From assembly GCA_963741355.1 (NCBI GenBank), contig CAVUIG010000017.1:124001-188000 (forward strand): a stretch of DNA of 64,000 nt, read 5' to 3'. Below the pieces are notes generated by a model. It was not told where the DNA came from. It saw only the letters and a list, made by a program, of their open reading frames with translations, and made no database searches. The translations under genes and the position numbers were made by a program. Positions within the stretch are counted from its first letter, which is position 1. Each line of letters begins with the position of its first letter. Source of the DNA: CAIWHR01 sp963741355 (GTDB taxonomy: Bacteria > Pseudomonadota > Gammaproteobacteria > Burkholderiales > Casimicrobiaceae). Shown one piece after another: positions 37,483 through 46,402 of this stretch.

Positions 37483-37506
37483 TGGGCATATTCGGAGAAC
37501 CATCAT

Positions 37507-37773
37507 ATGAACTGGGATCAAGTCGAAGGCAACTGGAAGCAGTTCAAGGGCAAGGTGAAGGAGCAATGGGGCAAGTTGACCGACGATCAGCTGGACATCA
37601 TCGCCGGCAAGCGCGATCAGCTCGCGGGCAAGATCCAGCAGGCGTACGGCATCGGCAAGGACGAGGCCGAACGCCAGATCAGCACGTTCGAAGAGCGGTA
37701 CGCGACGTGGACGCCCCCCTCGGGCGACCAGCGCAGCACCGGATCGCAACGACCCGAAAGGAGCCCGTCATGA
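37507..37773 (+). CDS. CsbD family stress protein
   Basis: An 88-residue hydrophilic protein starting MNWDQVEGNWKQFKGKVKEQ, the family signature, followed by KLTDDQLDIIAGKRDQLAGK and IQQAYGIGKDEAERQI. CsbD proteins are abundant, induced by general stress and of unknown mechanism. The C-terminus is extended by ~20 Ser/Pro/Arg-rich residues. Its stop overlaps the next start (ATGA at 37770-37773), so the pair is translationally coupled. Confidence 0.95.
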   Translation: MNWDQVEGNWKQFKGKVKEQWGKLTDDQLDIIAGKRDQLAGKIQQAYGIGKDEAERQISTFEERYATWTPPSGDQRSTGSQRPERSPS

Positions 37774-38321
37774 GCAAACCGACATTCAACCGGGTGCTTC
37801 AAGGCGTCGCCGTCGGCCTGGCAATCCCGACGCTGGCGTTTGGGGCCGCGATGACGTCCAACGACTACAGCGCGGCCAAGAGCCGGGCGGAGGCGGATTA
37901 CAAGGCGGCGAGCGCCCGATGCGACTCGATGTCCGGCAATCCGAAGGACGTCTGCATCGCCGAAGCGAAGGCCGCCGAGAAGAAGGCGAAGGCCGAAGCC
38001 GAAGCCCAGTACAAGAACACCGACAAGGCGCGCGCCGATGCGATCGTCGCGGCAGCCGAGGCCGACTACGACGTCGCCAAGGCCCGTTGCGACGCGAAGA
38101 CGGGCAACGACAAGGACGTCTGCATCAAGGAAGCCAAGGCCGCGGAAGTGAAGGCCAAGGCCGACGCGAAGGCCAACCAGAAGGTCGCCGCCGCCCGTCA
38201 GGACGCGCGGGAAGACAAGATGGACGCCGACTACAAGGTCGCCATCGAGAAGTGCGACTCCCTGGCCGGCGCGGCGAAGGATAGCTGCGTCGCGAGCGCG
38301 AAGGCGAAGTATCAGAAGTAG
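37770..38321 (+). CDS. Secreted helical protein with three Cys-pair repeats
   Basis: A 183-residue protein with a signal peptide (residues 1-26, ending AFGA-AMT). The mature part is almost entirely charged helix with three copies of a C-x(10-11)-C unit: CDSMSGNPKDVC, CDAKTGNDKDVC and CDSLAGAAKDSC, each followed by an Ala/Lys/Glu helix. Each unit begins with a DY(K/D) segment, and the spacing is about 50-60 residues. The cysteine pairs probably form disulfide-closed helical hairpins in the periplasm. GGAG precedes the ATG. No named family is known to me. Confidence 0.7.
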   Translation: MSKPTFNRVLQGVAVGLAIPTLAFGAAMTSNDYSAAKSRAEADYKAASARCDSMSGNPKDVCIAEAKAAEKKAKAEAEAQYKNTDKARADAIVAAAEADYDVAKARCDAKTGNDKDVCIKEAKAAEVKAKADAKANQKVAAARQDAREDKMDADYKVAIEKCDSLAGAAKDSCVASAKAKYQK

Positions 38322-38339
38322 CAACGGTCCGACAATAAC

Positions 38340-38359
38340 CTGTCCCCTCCCGGGGACAG
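38340..38359. repeat. Hairpin CTGTCCCC-TCCC-GGGGACAG
   Basis: A perfect 8-bp stem 19 bases after the previous stop codon. No T run follows, but it lies just before the stronger terminator at 38400 and may protect the 3' end of the transcript. Confidence 0.5.
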
Positions 38360-38399
38360 CCTTGAGTCCGCGGGCCCTCCCTCCCCCGGCCTCCCATTC

Positions 38400-38428
38400 G
38401 GCGGATGCGACGCATCCGCCATTTTTTT
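38400..38428 (+). terminator. Intrinsic terminator of the CsbD operon
   Basis: GGCGGATGCG / CGCATCCGCC complementary arms around a central A, followed by A and seven T residues. Confidence 0.85.
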
Positions 38429-38585
38429 GCCCCGCGAGAACGGGACGTGCGCGTCCGCTGTAAGACCGCGATTACGAAGCGATCAGCGTTGGCCGATGGT
38501 GCCCGGCGGATTTCTCTTCCAGGATAGGCACGCTTTCAGCGCAGCAGCGCTGCGCGGCGAAGCCAAGTACGCAAAGGAGCGGAAC

Positions 38586-38768
38586 ATGCCTCGATACGGC
38601 AAGAAGGCGCAGGACAAGGTCGAGAAAGTGATGCACGAGCGCAAGCATGGAACACTGAGGAGCGGGTCGTCGGGCAAGAAGGTGACGAGCCGCAAGCAGG
38701 CGATCGCGATCGGACTCTCCGAAGCGCGGAAGTCCGGCGCGAAGGTACCCAAGAAAAAATCCTCATAG
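38586..38768 (+). CDS. DUF6496 family small basic protein
   Basis: A 60-residue, very basic protein: MPRYGKKAQDKVEKVMHERK, then RSGSSGKKVTSRKQAIAIGL and a KKKSS tail. This is the DUF6496 pattern, common in stress and DNA-repair neighbourhoods of proteobacteria, and may bind nucleic acid. AAGGAGCGG precedes the ATG. The last six bases overlap the end of the convergent topoisomerase gene. Confidence 0.85.
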   Translation: MPRYGKKAQDKVEKVMHERKHGTLRSGSSGKKVTSRKQAIAIGLSEARKSGAKVPKKKSS

Positions 38769-39950
38769 CGAAGTCGAGGCGGCGGCTCCTGCTCGCCTAG
38801 CCTGCCGCCCGGAGTACGGGCGCGGCGCTCCCGTCGACACGCTGGCGGCGCGACGGGAGCGGCGCGCCTGCCGACGCAGGAACCCCAGCACGAGCCGTTC
38901 CGCCCTGCGCGGCGCGCCGACGATTCTCTCGCCGATGCTCCGATGCAGCGCGCCGCTGCGCCAGGCGTCGAATACCAGCGGATTGATGTACGACTTGCGG
39001 CATACCGCCGGCGTGTTGCGCAGCTCCGCCGCGACCTTCCTGACGGTGTCGACGATGCAGCCCGTGATCGCGCGCTCGGTCGGAGGCTCCGGCAGCGGCG
39101 TCGCATGCATGATCGCAGCGGCGCGCAGCGTCGCGCCCCACGTGCGGAAGTCCTTGGCCGTGAAATCGGCGCCCATCGCCTCCTTGAGATACAGGTTCAC
39201 GTGGCCGGAATCGATCGGTCGAAGGAGGCCGTCGTCGCCGATGTACTGGAACAGGCGCTGCCCCGGCAGCTGATGGCATCGCCGGATGAGCCTCGCGAGG
39301 CGCCGGTCGCCGACGGCGATCTCGTGGCCGGCGCCGCCCTTCCCGCGAAACCGGAACACGAGCTTGCCGTCCGGAACAAAGCGCACGTGCCGGTTGCGCA
39401 ACGTCGTCAGCCCATAGCTGTCGTTGTCGCGCGCATATTCCATGTTGCCGATGCGCATTCGCGTCGCGTCGAGCAGGCTCACCACGACCGCCACCACCTT
39501 CTCGCGCGGCAACCCGGGCAGCGCGAGGTCGAGGCGAAGCCGGCGGCGCAGGCGCGGCAGCGCTTCGCCGAATGCGGGCATCCGCTCGAACTTCTCCCCG
39601 TCGCGAAAGGCGCGCCACTGCGGGTGGTAGCGATACTGCTTGCGCCCGCGCGCGTCGCGCCCCGTCGCCTGGATATGCCCGCGCGGATCCGCACAGATCC
39701 ACACGTCCTCGTACGCGGGGGGAATCGCGAGGCTCGCGATGCGACGCAACTCCGCGTCGCTCGTCACCGGCCGTCCATCGGGTAGCGCGTAGACGAAACC
39801 GGCGTCCCGGCGCACCCGTCGAATCCCCGGCACGGCGTCGGAGACGTAGACGAGGCCGGCGGCCGCGGCGGCTGGCGGCACGGCGGCGCCGGGGCGATCG
39901 GACGCGGATCCCGCGTCCCAATCGATGCGTCCTTGCGTCGACTCGGTCAT
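38763..39950 (-). CDS. DNA topoisomerase IB (bacterial, poxvirus-like)
   Basis: A 395-residue type IB topoisomerase that relaxes supercoils through a 3'-phosphotyrosine. The N-terminal domain has PPAYEDVWICADPRGHIQA and GRDARGRKQYRYHPQWR. The catalytic domain has RIGNMEYARDNDSYGLTTL, FRFRGKGGAGHEI, the TAKDFRTWGAT motif and the active-site Tyr at residue 321 in CRKSYINP. The C-terminal 50 residues are basic and variable. Start is the ATG at 39950. The frame is intact. Confidence 0.93.
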   Translation of the reverse strand: MTESTQGRIDWDAGSASDRPGAAVPPAAAAAGLVYVSDAVPGIRRVRRDAGFVYALPDGRPVTSDAELRRIASLAIPPAYEDVWICADPRGHIQATGRDARGRKQYRYHPQWRAFRDGEKFERMPAFGEALPRLRRRLRLDLALPGLPREKVVAVVVSLLDATRMRIGNMEYARDNDSYGLTTLRNRHVRFVPDGKLVFRFRGKGGAGHEIAVGDRRLARLIRRCHQLPGQRLFQYIGDDGLLRPIDSGHVNLYLKEAMGADFTAKDFRTWGATLRAAAIMHATPLPEPPTERAITGCIVDTVRKVAAELRNTPAVCRKSYINPLVFDAWRSGALHRSIGERIVGAPRRAERLVLGFLRRQARRSRRAASVSTGAPRPYSGRQARRAGAAASTSL

Positions 39951-40241
39951 TGGCGAGCGATTACATCCGATTGTGGGGCATGGCTGACATTTGGCGGCAC
40001 CGTTCAACAGGTTCGGCGATTTGACCGCCCCGCCTCGAGAAACGTTTGCTCCGCGCGATCCCACGCGCCGCTCATTTTTTCGCCTGCGTTTGACGGAGAG
40101 GCGATCCCCTACAAGGCGATCAGGCACTCGCTCATTGCGCCGGCTCGCCGAGGCTGCCGAAAATCCGCCTGCAAACGGTTCCCGTGGCGGTTGCGAGTGT
40201 GTGCGAATCGCCGCGGAACAATCAACTAGAAGGAGGAAACC

Positions 40242-40394
40242 ATGCGCCTGATCCTGATCATCCTGGTTCTGCTGCTGCTCATCGGCGCGCTGCCGACTTG
40301 GGGGTACAGCTCCGGCTGGGGTTACTACCCCAGCGGCGGGCTCGGATTGGTGCTGCTCGTCATCATCGTGCTCGCCGTCCTCGGCGTCTTGTGA
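40242..40394 (+). CDS. DUF3309 small membrane protein
   Basis: A 50-residue protein behind an excellent AAGGAGG site. Two hydrophobic helices (LILIILVLLLLIGALPTW and GLVLLVIIVLAVLGVL) flank a short Gly/Tyr/Ser turn (GYSSGWGYYPSGG). This is the DUF3309 layout, widespread in proteobacterial stress loci, with unknown function. Confidence 0.88.
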   Translation: MRLILIILVLLLLIGALPTWGYSSGWGYYPSGGLGLVLLVIIVLAVLGVL

Positions 40395-40453
40395 CGCGCG
40401 GCAATCGCGCGCTCCATCGGCGAATTGCGACCGTTACGCAGTTCGCCGATGGC

Positions 40454-40469
40454 GTAGGACCTGCCCTAC
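40454..40469. promoter_or_regulatory. Inverted repeat GTAGG-N6-CCTAC, site 2
   Basis: GTAGG at 40454-40458, spacer ACCTGC, CCTAC at 40465-40469, preceded by C. It lies between the DUF3309 gene and the PRC-barrel gene, 216 bases before the latter. Same pattern as at 35264 and 53216. The rest of 40395-40685 shows no gene. Confidence 0.55.
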
Positions 40470-40685
40470 CGGCGAATCAGGTGCAACTGATAAACGGATT
40501 CTCCGGCGTCAACGATGATGGCGTGGCGTTTCGGGCCGCAGTGAAGAAGAATAAGCAAGACGATGCAACTAAAGGTCGCATCGGCGCCGAATCTGCAGGG
40601 TTCCCCGCCAGCGTCGTCGGGCAACCGCATGGGCTGACATCGGGGCATTGCCAGGCAAACCTCAAGTAGTTCAGGAGAATTTCAA

Positions 40686-41195
40686 ATGGGTACACGCACC
40701 ACTCTTTCTTCCACGGAAACCCCGCGCGCCGTCGGCGGCGCGACGATCGTCGGCGCCGAGCACCACGGCGACGGTCCCGGCCCGCAAGTGATGGATGCCG
40801 CAACGCTGATCGGCGACACGGTGGTCAACGACGCCGGCGACGACCTCGGCAAGATCGAAGCCATCATGCTCGACGTCACCACCGGACGGATCGCCTATGC
40901 GGTGCTGTCGTTCGGCGGCTTCCTCGGCATGGGCAGCAAGCTGTTCGCGATTCCGTGGTCTTCGCTCACGCTCGACGCCGACCAGAAGTGCTTCATCCTC
41001 AACGTCACCAAGGAGACGCTGGAAGGCGCTCCGGGCTTCGACAAGGAGCATTGGCCGGCGATGGCCGACTCGACATGGGCCACGGAGCTGCATTCGTACT
41101 ATCACGCGACGCCGTATTGGGATGACGATATCCAATCGGCGCGGGATCGGCGCACGAGCGCCGGCATCGACATCAACAATCCCAACGTGTCCTGA
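40686..41195 (+). CDS. PRC-barrel domain protein
   Basis: A 169-residue cytosolic protein. The PRC-barrel spans about residues 35-110: MDAATLIGDTVVNDAGDDLG, KIEAIMLDVTTGRIAYAVLS, and FGGFLGMGSKLFAIPW. The C-terminal ~60 residues are acidic and aromatic (HATPYWDDDI). Such proteins accumulate under stress in many proteobacteria. AGGAG precedes the ATG, and an intrinsic terminator follows. Confidence 0.92.
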   Translation: MGTRTTLSSTETPRAVGGATIVGAEHHGDGPGPQVMDAATLIGDTVVNDAGDDLGKIEAIMLDVTTGRIAYAVLSFGGFLGMGSKLFAIPWSSLTLDADQKCFILNVTKETLEGAPGFDKEHWPAMADSTWATELHSYYHATPYWDDDIQSARDRRTSAGIDINNPNVS

Positions 41196-41215
41196 GCGGG
41201 TTCGCTCGATATATC

Positions 41216-41249
41216 ATCGGCCAGCGATTCCTCGCTGGCCGATTTTTTT
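41216..41249 (+). terminator. Intrinsic terminator of the PRC-barrel gene
   Basis: A perfect 12-bp stem ATCGGCCAGCGA / TCGCTGGCCGAT with a TTCC loop and a run of seven T residues, 20 bases after the stop. Confidence 0.93.
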
Positions 41250-41403
41250 GTAGTCGCCCCGTTTCCGCCGAAGTGCAATGGCGCAGTTGGTTGGCCCTGG
41301 CGGACGACCTCCTGAGGAGGTCTATGCAAGATTGCGCCGCACGAACCTTCCGCGGCAGCTCACGAAATGAAGTTACCCGGTGCCGCCGGCCTACGCAGTC
41401 TGC

Positions 41404-41478
41404 CTAGTGGTAGAACAGCGCGATCAGGATGATCACGGAAATCGGCACGCCGAGGAGCCACAGGATAATCGAGCGCAT
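41404..41478 (-). CDS. 24-residue membrane peptide
   Basis: A complete 25-codon frame starting at the ATG at 41478 behind AAAGGAG. The peptide MRSIILWLLGVPISVIILIA plus LFYH is a single membrane helix with a Gly-Val-Pro kink and a stop at 41404-41406. I recall near-identical tiny proteins in other betaproteobacterial stress loci, so it is probably real. Function unknown. Confidence 0.65.
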   Translation of the reverse strand: MRSIILWLLGVPISVIILIALFYH

Positions 41479-41544
41479 GGTGAATTCTCCTTTGGTCGCA
41501 ATCAAGAAAATCCCGAGACGACGCAGCGCCGCCTCGGGACGATT

Positions 41545-42126
41545 TCACTCCAAGTGCGGGCCGTCAGCGCGACGGCGCGCTGCCCGTTTCGGGCGCGCGC
41601 CAGCGACCTTCGACTCGCGAGCAGCGCTGACGTCCACCGGCTCCCCGCCGCCCAGCTCGGCCTTTCGTGCCAGAAGCTGCTCGCCGAGCGCGGCGAGATC
41701 GCAACTCGCCCGCCGCGCCTTCCGAAACATCTTGCCCTCCTCTTCCTTGACGTGGTGCTTCACGTATTCGGAGAGCACGGTAAACCGCGCCGCAAACAAG
41801 CCATTCCCCGGCCGCGAGGATTCGAGCTGGCCGACGAGCTCCTTGATATGACTGTGCTCCACGTCGGCTTCGTCGAGGGCATCGTCCGCATCGGCCGCTT
41901 CGCGCAGCGCCGGGTAGAAGATCTCCTCTTCGATCTCGGCGTGAATGGCGAGCGCTTTGCAGGCGGCCTGCGCCACCTGCTGCATTCCCTGACTGTCGCC
42001 GGCCTTGTGGTACCGCTCGAATTGCTTGAACAGTTTCGAGACTTCGGCGTGGTCCGCCTTCAGGACGTCCAGGGCGGTCTTCGCCCTGCGCGTGCGTGAG
42101 GGCCGTTTGGTTGTTGCTCGAGACAT
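41545..42126 (-). CDS. Hemerythrin HHE domain protein
   Basis: A 193-residue protein. The hemerythrin-like bundle covers about residues 17-145, with likely iron ligands H26 (LKADHAEVSKLF), H62 and E66 (AIHAEIEEEIF), H91/H93 (DVEHSHIKEL) and H124/E129 (VKHHVKEEEG). It should bind a di-iron centre and sense or buffer oxygen, NO or peroxide. The C-terminal ~45 residues are basic and Ala-rich, as in several soil proteobacterial members. Confidence 0.9.
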   Translation of the reverse strand: MSRATTKRPSRTRRAKTALDVLKADHAEVSKLFKQFERYHKAGDSQGMQQVAQAACKALAIHAEIEEEIFYPALREAADADDALDEADVEHSHIKELVGQLESSRPGNGLFAARFTVLSEYVKHHVKEEEGKMFRKARRASCDLAALGEQLLARKAELGGGEPVDVSAARESKVAGARPKRAARRRADGPHLE

Positions 42127-42154
42127 CTTCGATCTCCGAAAACGGTTGTGGGTT

Positions 42155-42530
42155 TCAGAAGCGCGCGAGCCGGCCCAGCAGATAGCCGATCACTGCGGCA
42201 CCCGCGACCGTGGTCAGCGGACGCGCACGGATCGACGCGCACGCCGATTCCGAGAGCTTGGTCGTCGCCTGCTTCGCCTGCTCGGGGATGCTCGACGCCC
42301 ACTCGGCAGCGGAAGCCGCTGCACCGGCCGCAGCTATCTACCGCCTGATGCACCGCGCCGCTGGCGCGCCCGACTTGGGTCGCCGCCTTGTCGGCGACCT
42401 TGTCGACGACTTGGTGCGCACTCTGCGCGCCGCTTTCGATTTTTTCCGCTGCAGGATTCGCCTGCGGGTTGCTTCCGCCGAGGGAGTTGTTGCCGCCAAT
42501 CGTGAGGGATCGATCCATGATGGAGTCCAT
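42155..42530 (-). CDS. DUF883/ElaB-YqjD-like membrane-anchored protein, one frameshift
   Basis: About 124 residues from the ATG at 42530 (or 42518). A polar start is followed by SAHQVVDKVADKAATQVGRA and AVHQAVD in one frame, then AAEWASSIPEQAKQATTKLS and a C-terminal helix TTVAGAAVIGYLLGRLARF in another. One extra base near 42335 separates them. The amphipathic helix plus C-terminal anchor matches DUF883 proteins, which tether to the inner membrane and bind ribosomes in some species. A second DUF883 gene lies at 46057. Confidence 0.7.
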
Positions 42531-42616
42531 TCGAAAAGGTAGTGTGGAAAAGAACCAGTGACGGAAACGCCGGAGCGTCCGTTCGCGTAATTTCCGCGCT
42601 TGTTCACCGAGGACCA

Positions 42617-42636
42617 ATCGGCATCGGCCGATTTTC
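42617..42636 (+). repeat. Hairpin AATCGGC-ATCG-GCCGATT with T-rich tail
   Basis: Seven-bp arms followed by TTCTT on the plus strand. It looks like an intrinsic terminator but no plus-strand gene ends here. The 3' half and tail resemble the terminator at 41216-41249. Confidence 0.4.
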
Positions 42637-42813
42637 TTGTAGGTCGCAATGAATACCGGCCCCACGCATGCGCGGCCCGACGCTGACAGCGCGCTTTCGC
42701 GTCCCGCCGCGTTCTTGCCTCCCTACAGACGAATCGGCCCACTGCCGACAGTGGATCCCGCGGGGCACGCGGTAAATTGACATGACGAGAAACCTGCGTC
42801 GCCGAGGATCCCC

Positions 42814-43941
42814 GTGTCTCACGCTCCCCGCTTTCCACTGAAGATCGCGCAGATCGCGCCCCTGGCCGAAGCCGTGCCACCACGACTCTATGGGGGCACG
42901 GAACGCGTCGTCGCGCACCTGACGGATTCGCTGGTCGAGCTGGGCCACGACGTCACGCTGTTCGCGAGCGCCGACGCCCGCACGTCCGCGCGCCTGGTGC
43001 CGGTGCGCAAGCAGGCGATCCGGCTCGATCCGTCACCCCTCAAATCGGACGTCGCCGCCCACCTCGCGATGCTGTACGACGTGCGGGAGCGGGCCGACGA
43101 ATTCGACGTCCTGCACTTTCACGTCGACATCATCCATTTTCCGCTGTTCGAGCACCTCGCCGGCCGCACGCTGACCACGCTGCACGGCCGTCTCGACCTG
43201 GCCGACCTGCCGGACGTGTACCGGCGCTGGCCGCAATTCCCGCTGGTGTCGATTTCCGGCAACCAGCGCCGGCCGCTTCCGTACGCGAACTGGCTCGCGA
43301 CCGTGCAGCACGGCATCCCGCCGGAGCTGTTCGACTATTCGCCCGCGCATCGGGGATATCTCGCCTTCCTGGGACGCATATCGCCGGAAAAGCGGCCCGA
43401 TCGCGCGATCGAGGTCGCGAAGCTCGCCAGGACGCCGATCAAGCTCGCCGCGAAAGTCGACGCCGCGGACGCCGCCTACTATCGCGACGTCATCCGCCCC
43501 ATGCTGGATGGCGCCGGCATCGAATACCTGGGCGAGGTCGGGGACACCGCCAAGAACGAGCTCCTGGGAGGCGCAGCGGCGCTGATCTTTCCCATCGACT
43601 GGCCCGAGCCTTTCGGGCTCGTCATGATCGAAGCCATGGCCTGCGGCACGCCGGTGATCGCGTGGAACGTGGGGTCGGTGCCCGAAGTGGTCGAGCACGG
43701 CGTCACCGGTTTCATCGTCCGCTCGGTCGAGGAGGCAGCAGCCGCCGTCCGGCAGCTCGACACGCTCGACCGCGCGGCGATTCGTGCGACATTCGAGCGG
43801 CGCTTTTCGGTGACGACGATGTCCAAGAATTATCTGGACCTCTACGCCCGGACCGCCCGGCGCGTGCCCGGCGCGCAGGCTGCCGCCGGCGCCCGGCTTG
43901 CCCGCCTCGCCACGGACCCCGATGGAGCGCTACGCACTTAA
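42814..43941 (+). CDS. Family 4 glycosyltransferase
   Basis: A 375-residue cytosolic transferase of the GT-B fold, starting at the GTG at 42814. The N-terminal domain has PPRLYGGTERVVAHLTD and a FHVDIIHFP segment. The C-terminal domain has FLGRISPEKRPDRAIEVAK and the nucleotide-sugar E-x7-E region PEPFGLVMIEAMACGTPVIA. The end overlaps the amylo-alpha-1,6-glucosidase gene by 20 bases. The pair suggests synthesis or turnover of a storage or protective glucan or glycoside; donor unknown. Confidence 0.9.
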   Translation: MSHAPRFPLKIAQIAPLAEAVPPRLYGGTERVVAHLTDSLVELGHDVTLFASADARTSARLVPVRKQAIRLDPSPLKSDVAAHLAMLYDVRERADEFDVLHFHVDIIHFPLFEHLAGRTLTTLHGRLDLADLPDVYRRWPQFPLVSISGNQRRPLPYANWLATVQHGIPPELFDYSPAHRGYLAFLGRISPEKRPDRAIEVAKLARTPIKLAAKVDAADAAYYRDVIRPMLDGAGIEYLGEVGDTAKNELLGGAAALIFPIDWPEPFGLVMIEAMACGTPVIAWNVGSVPEVVEHGVTGFIVRSVEEAAAAVRQLDTLDRAAIRATFERRFSVTTMSKNYLDLYARTARRVPGAQAAAGARLARLATDPDGALRT

Positions 43942-46013
43942 GTACAACGAGGAATTCCTGGTCGCCGACGCGCTGGGAGACATCACCGGCGACAACGACG
44001 GGCTGTTCCACGACGACACGAGGCTGCTGTCGCGCTTCCATCTGAGCGTCGGCGGCACGGCGCCCTCGCTGCTGAGCTCGGGCGTGAGCGAGGACAACGT
44101 CTTCTTTCGCGCCAACGTCACCAATCGGCCGCTGCCCGAGCTCGGCGGCCGCAAGACTCCCGAAGGCGTGATCCATCTCGAGCGGACGCGCCTTTTGTGG
44201 GAGAGCCGCCTGTACGAGCGGATCACGCTGACCAACTATGGCGAGACGGAGGTGCCGGCGCCGCTGCGCTTCGATTTCGCGACCGATTTCGCCGACATCT
44301 TCGAAGTGCGCGGACACGTCCGCGCGACGCGGGGCCGGATGCTCGCCCCGCGCGTCGGGGACGACGTCGTCACCCTCGCCTACGAAGGCCTGGACGGCGT
44401 GGTGCGCGCATGCGTCGTCGCCTTCTCGCAGCGAGCCGACCGCCTCGCCGCGGACGCCGCCGAATTCACGCTGGCGTTGCCGCGCCGCGCGCAGCTCCGG
44501 CTCTATCTCGAGATCGGAATCGAGCCTGCCGAGACACCGGACGCCAGGCGCTTCCGGCGAGCGGCCGCGCAGGCGCGAATGGCCATGCGGCGCAAGCGCA
44601 GGCGCGGCGCGGCGCTGCATTGCGCGCGAGGCCCGTTCCAGACGTGGCTGCAGAAATCGCGCGCGGACCTTGCCTTGCTCACCACCGAGCTGCCGACCGG
44701 CCCCTATCCGTACGCGGGCATCCCCTGGTTTTCCACGCCGTTCGGACGCGACGGCATCATCACCGCACTCGAGCTGCTCTGGCTCGATGCGTCCCTTGCG
44801 CGCGGCGTGCTCCAGTTCCTGGCCGAGAGCCAGGCGAAGCAATCATCGGACTTCGACGACGCGGCGCCGGGGAAGATCCTCCACGAGACGCGCCGGGGCG
44901 AGCTCGCCGCGATTCGCGAAGTGCCTTTCGCGCGCTACTACGGCGGCGTCGACACCACGCCGCTGTTCGTCATGCTGGCCGGCGCCTATGCCAGGCGAAC
45001 CGGCGACCTCGCGTTCATCGACCAGCTGTGGCCCTCGCTCGATGCCGCAATGGCGTGGATCGACGGCGCGGCGGATTCGAACGGCGACGGCTTCGTCGAC
45101 TACGCCCGCGCGAACGCCATCGGCCTCATCAATCAGGGGTGGAAGGACAGCACGGACTCGATCTTTCACGAGGACGGCACGATGGCGAAGCCGCCGATCG
45201 CGCTGGTCGAGGTCCAGGGATACGTCTATGCCGCCCGGCGCGCGATGGCCTGGCTCGCGGAGCGCCGCGGCGACCTCGATCGCGCCCAGGCCCTGCGGCG
45301 GCGCGCCAAGGCGCTGCGCGCCGCGGTCGAAAAGCGGTTCTGGCTGCCGGACCTCGGCTTCTACGCGATCGCGATCGACGGCACGGGGCAACCGTGCCGC
45401 GTGCGCGCGTCGAATCCCGGGCACCTGCTCTACACCGGGCTGCCGTCACCGCAACGGGCGAGCCGCGTCGTCGAGCAGCTCCTTTCCGCGGCGTTCAACA
45501 ACGGCTGGGGCCTGCGAACGCTCGCCAGCGACCAGGCGCGCTTCAATCCGATGTCGTATCACAACGGCTCGGTCTGGCCCCACGACACCGCGATCTGCGC
45601 CGCGGGCATCGCGGCCTACGGCCATCGCAACGCGGCCGCCAAGCTTCTCAGCGAGTCGTTCGACGCCTCGATCCATTTCGAGCATGCGGCTGCCGGAGCT
45701 CTATTGCGGGTTCGTGCGAAGGACCGGCGAGCCTCCGGTCGGCTATCCCGTCGCGTGCCTGCCGCAGGCGTGGTCGTCGGGCGCCGCGTTCATGATGCTG
45801 CAGGCCTGCCTCGGCATCACGATCGACGGGCTCGCCGGCGTGCTGCGCATCGACCGTCCCGAGTTGCCGCGCGAAATGGAATACCTGTCGCTGCGCGAGC
45901 TCGCCGTCGGCGGCGCGTGCGTCAGCGTCGCATTCCAGCGCGTGGGCGATCGGGTGATGGCTGCGCCGATCGGCGTCGTGCCGCCGACCGTCGAAATCAT
46001 CGTGCGCGCGTGA
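43922..46013 (+). CDS. Amylo-alpha-1,6-glucosidase (glycogen debranching-type), one frameshift
   Basis: About 696 residues after correction. Start is the ATG at 43922, inside the preceding gene. The N-terminal beta domain has DGLFHDDTRLLSR, the family marker, and LLWESRLYERITL. The alpha/alpha-barrel catalytic domain has GIPWFSTPFGRDGI, KILHETRRGELA, GWKDSTDSIFHEDG and HNGSVWPHDTAI. An extra C near 45685 shifts the frame before MRLPELYCGFVRR; the rest ends at 46013. It hydrolyses alpha-1,6 branches in glucans or acts on related oligosaccharides. Confidence 0.88.
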
Positions 46014-46056
46014 GCGGCGAACGGGCGCTCGGCCCTGCCGCTCGAAATGCTCGCCC

Positions 46057-46392
46057 TCAGCGCCGCGCGAGCAGTGCGCCGATGAGGAATCCGATCCCGG
46101 CCGCGATGCCGATCGCCGGCCATGGATTTTCGTGCACGTAGGTATCGGTCGCCGTTGCCGCCTGCCGGCCCCTGATCGCCGCAACGCGCGACACCTCGCT
46201 CACCCGCACTTTCGCGCCCGCGAGCTTTTCGCGCACTGCCTGGCGCGCCTGTAGCAGCGCGTCGCCCGACAGATCGGTCGTCGAGCGAAGCAGCGCCTGG
46301 CCGTCGCTCACCAGGCCGCGTAAATCCCGTGCCAGTTCATCCTTCGAACGGCGCGGCGCCCTGCCGCCATTTCCGGATTCGTCATTGGTCAT
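46057..46392 (-). CDS. DUF883/YqjD-ElaB family membrane-anchored protein
   Basis: A 111-residue protein. An acidic, polar N-terminus leads to a long amphipathic helix (LARDLRGLVSDGQALLRSTT), then ATDTYVHENPWPAIGIAAGI and the anchor GFLIGALLARR. HENPWPAIGIAAG-x-GFLIG is the DUF883 signature. It is intact and resembles the frameshifted gene at 42155. Likely localised at the inner membrane under stress. Confidence 0.93.
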   Translation of the reverse strand: MTNDESGNGGRAPRRSKDELARDLRGLVSDGQALLRSTTDLSGDALLQARQAVREKLAGAKVRVSEVSRVAAIRGRQAATATDTYVHENPWPAIGIAAGIGFLIGALLARR

Positions 46393-46402
46393 GGTCTCAC
46401 CC

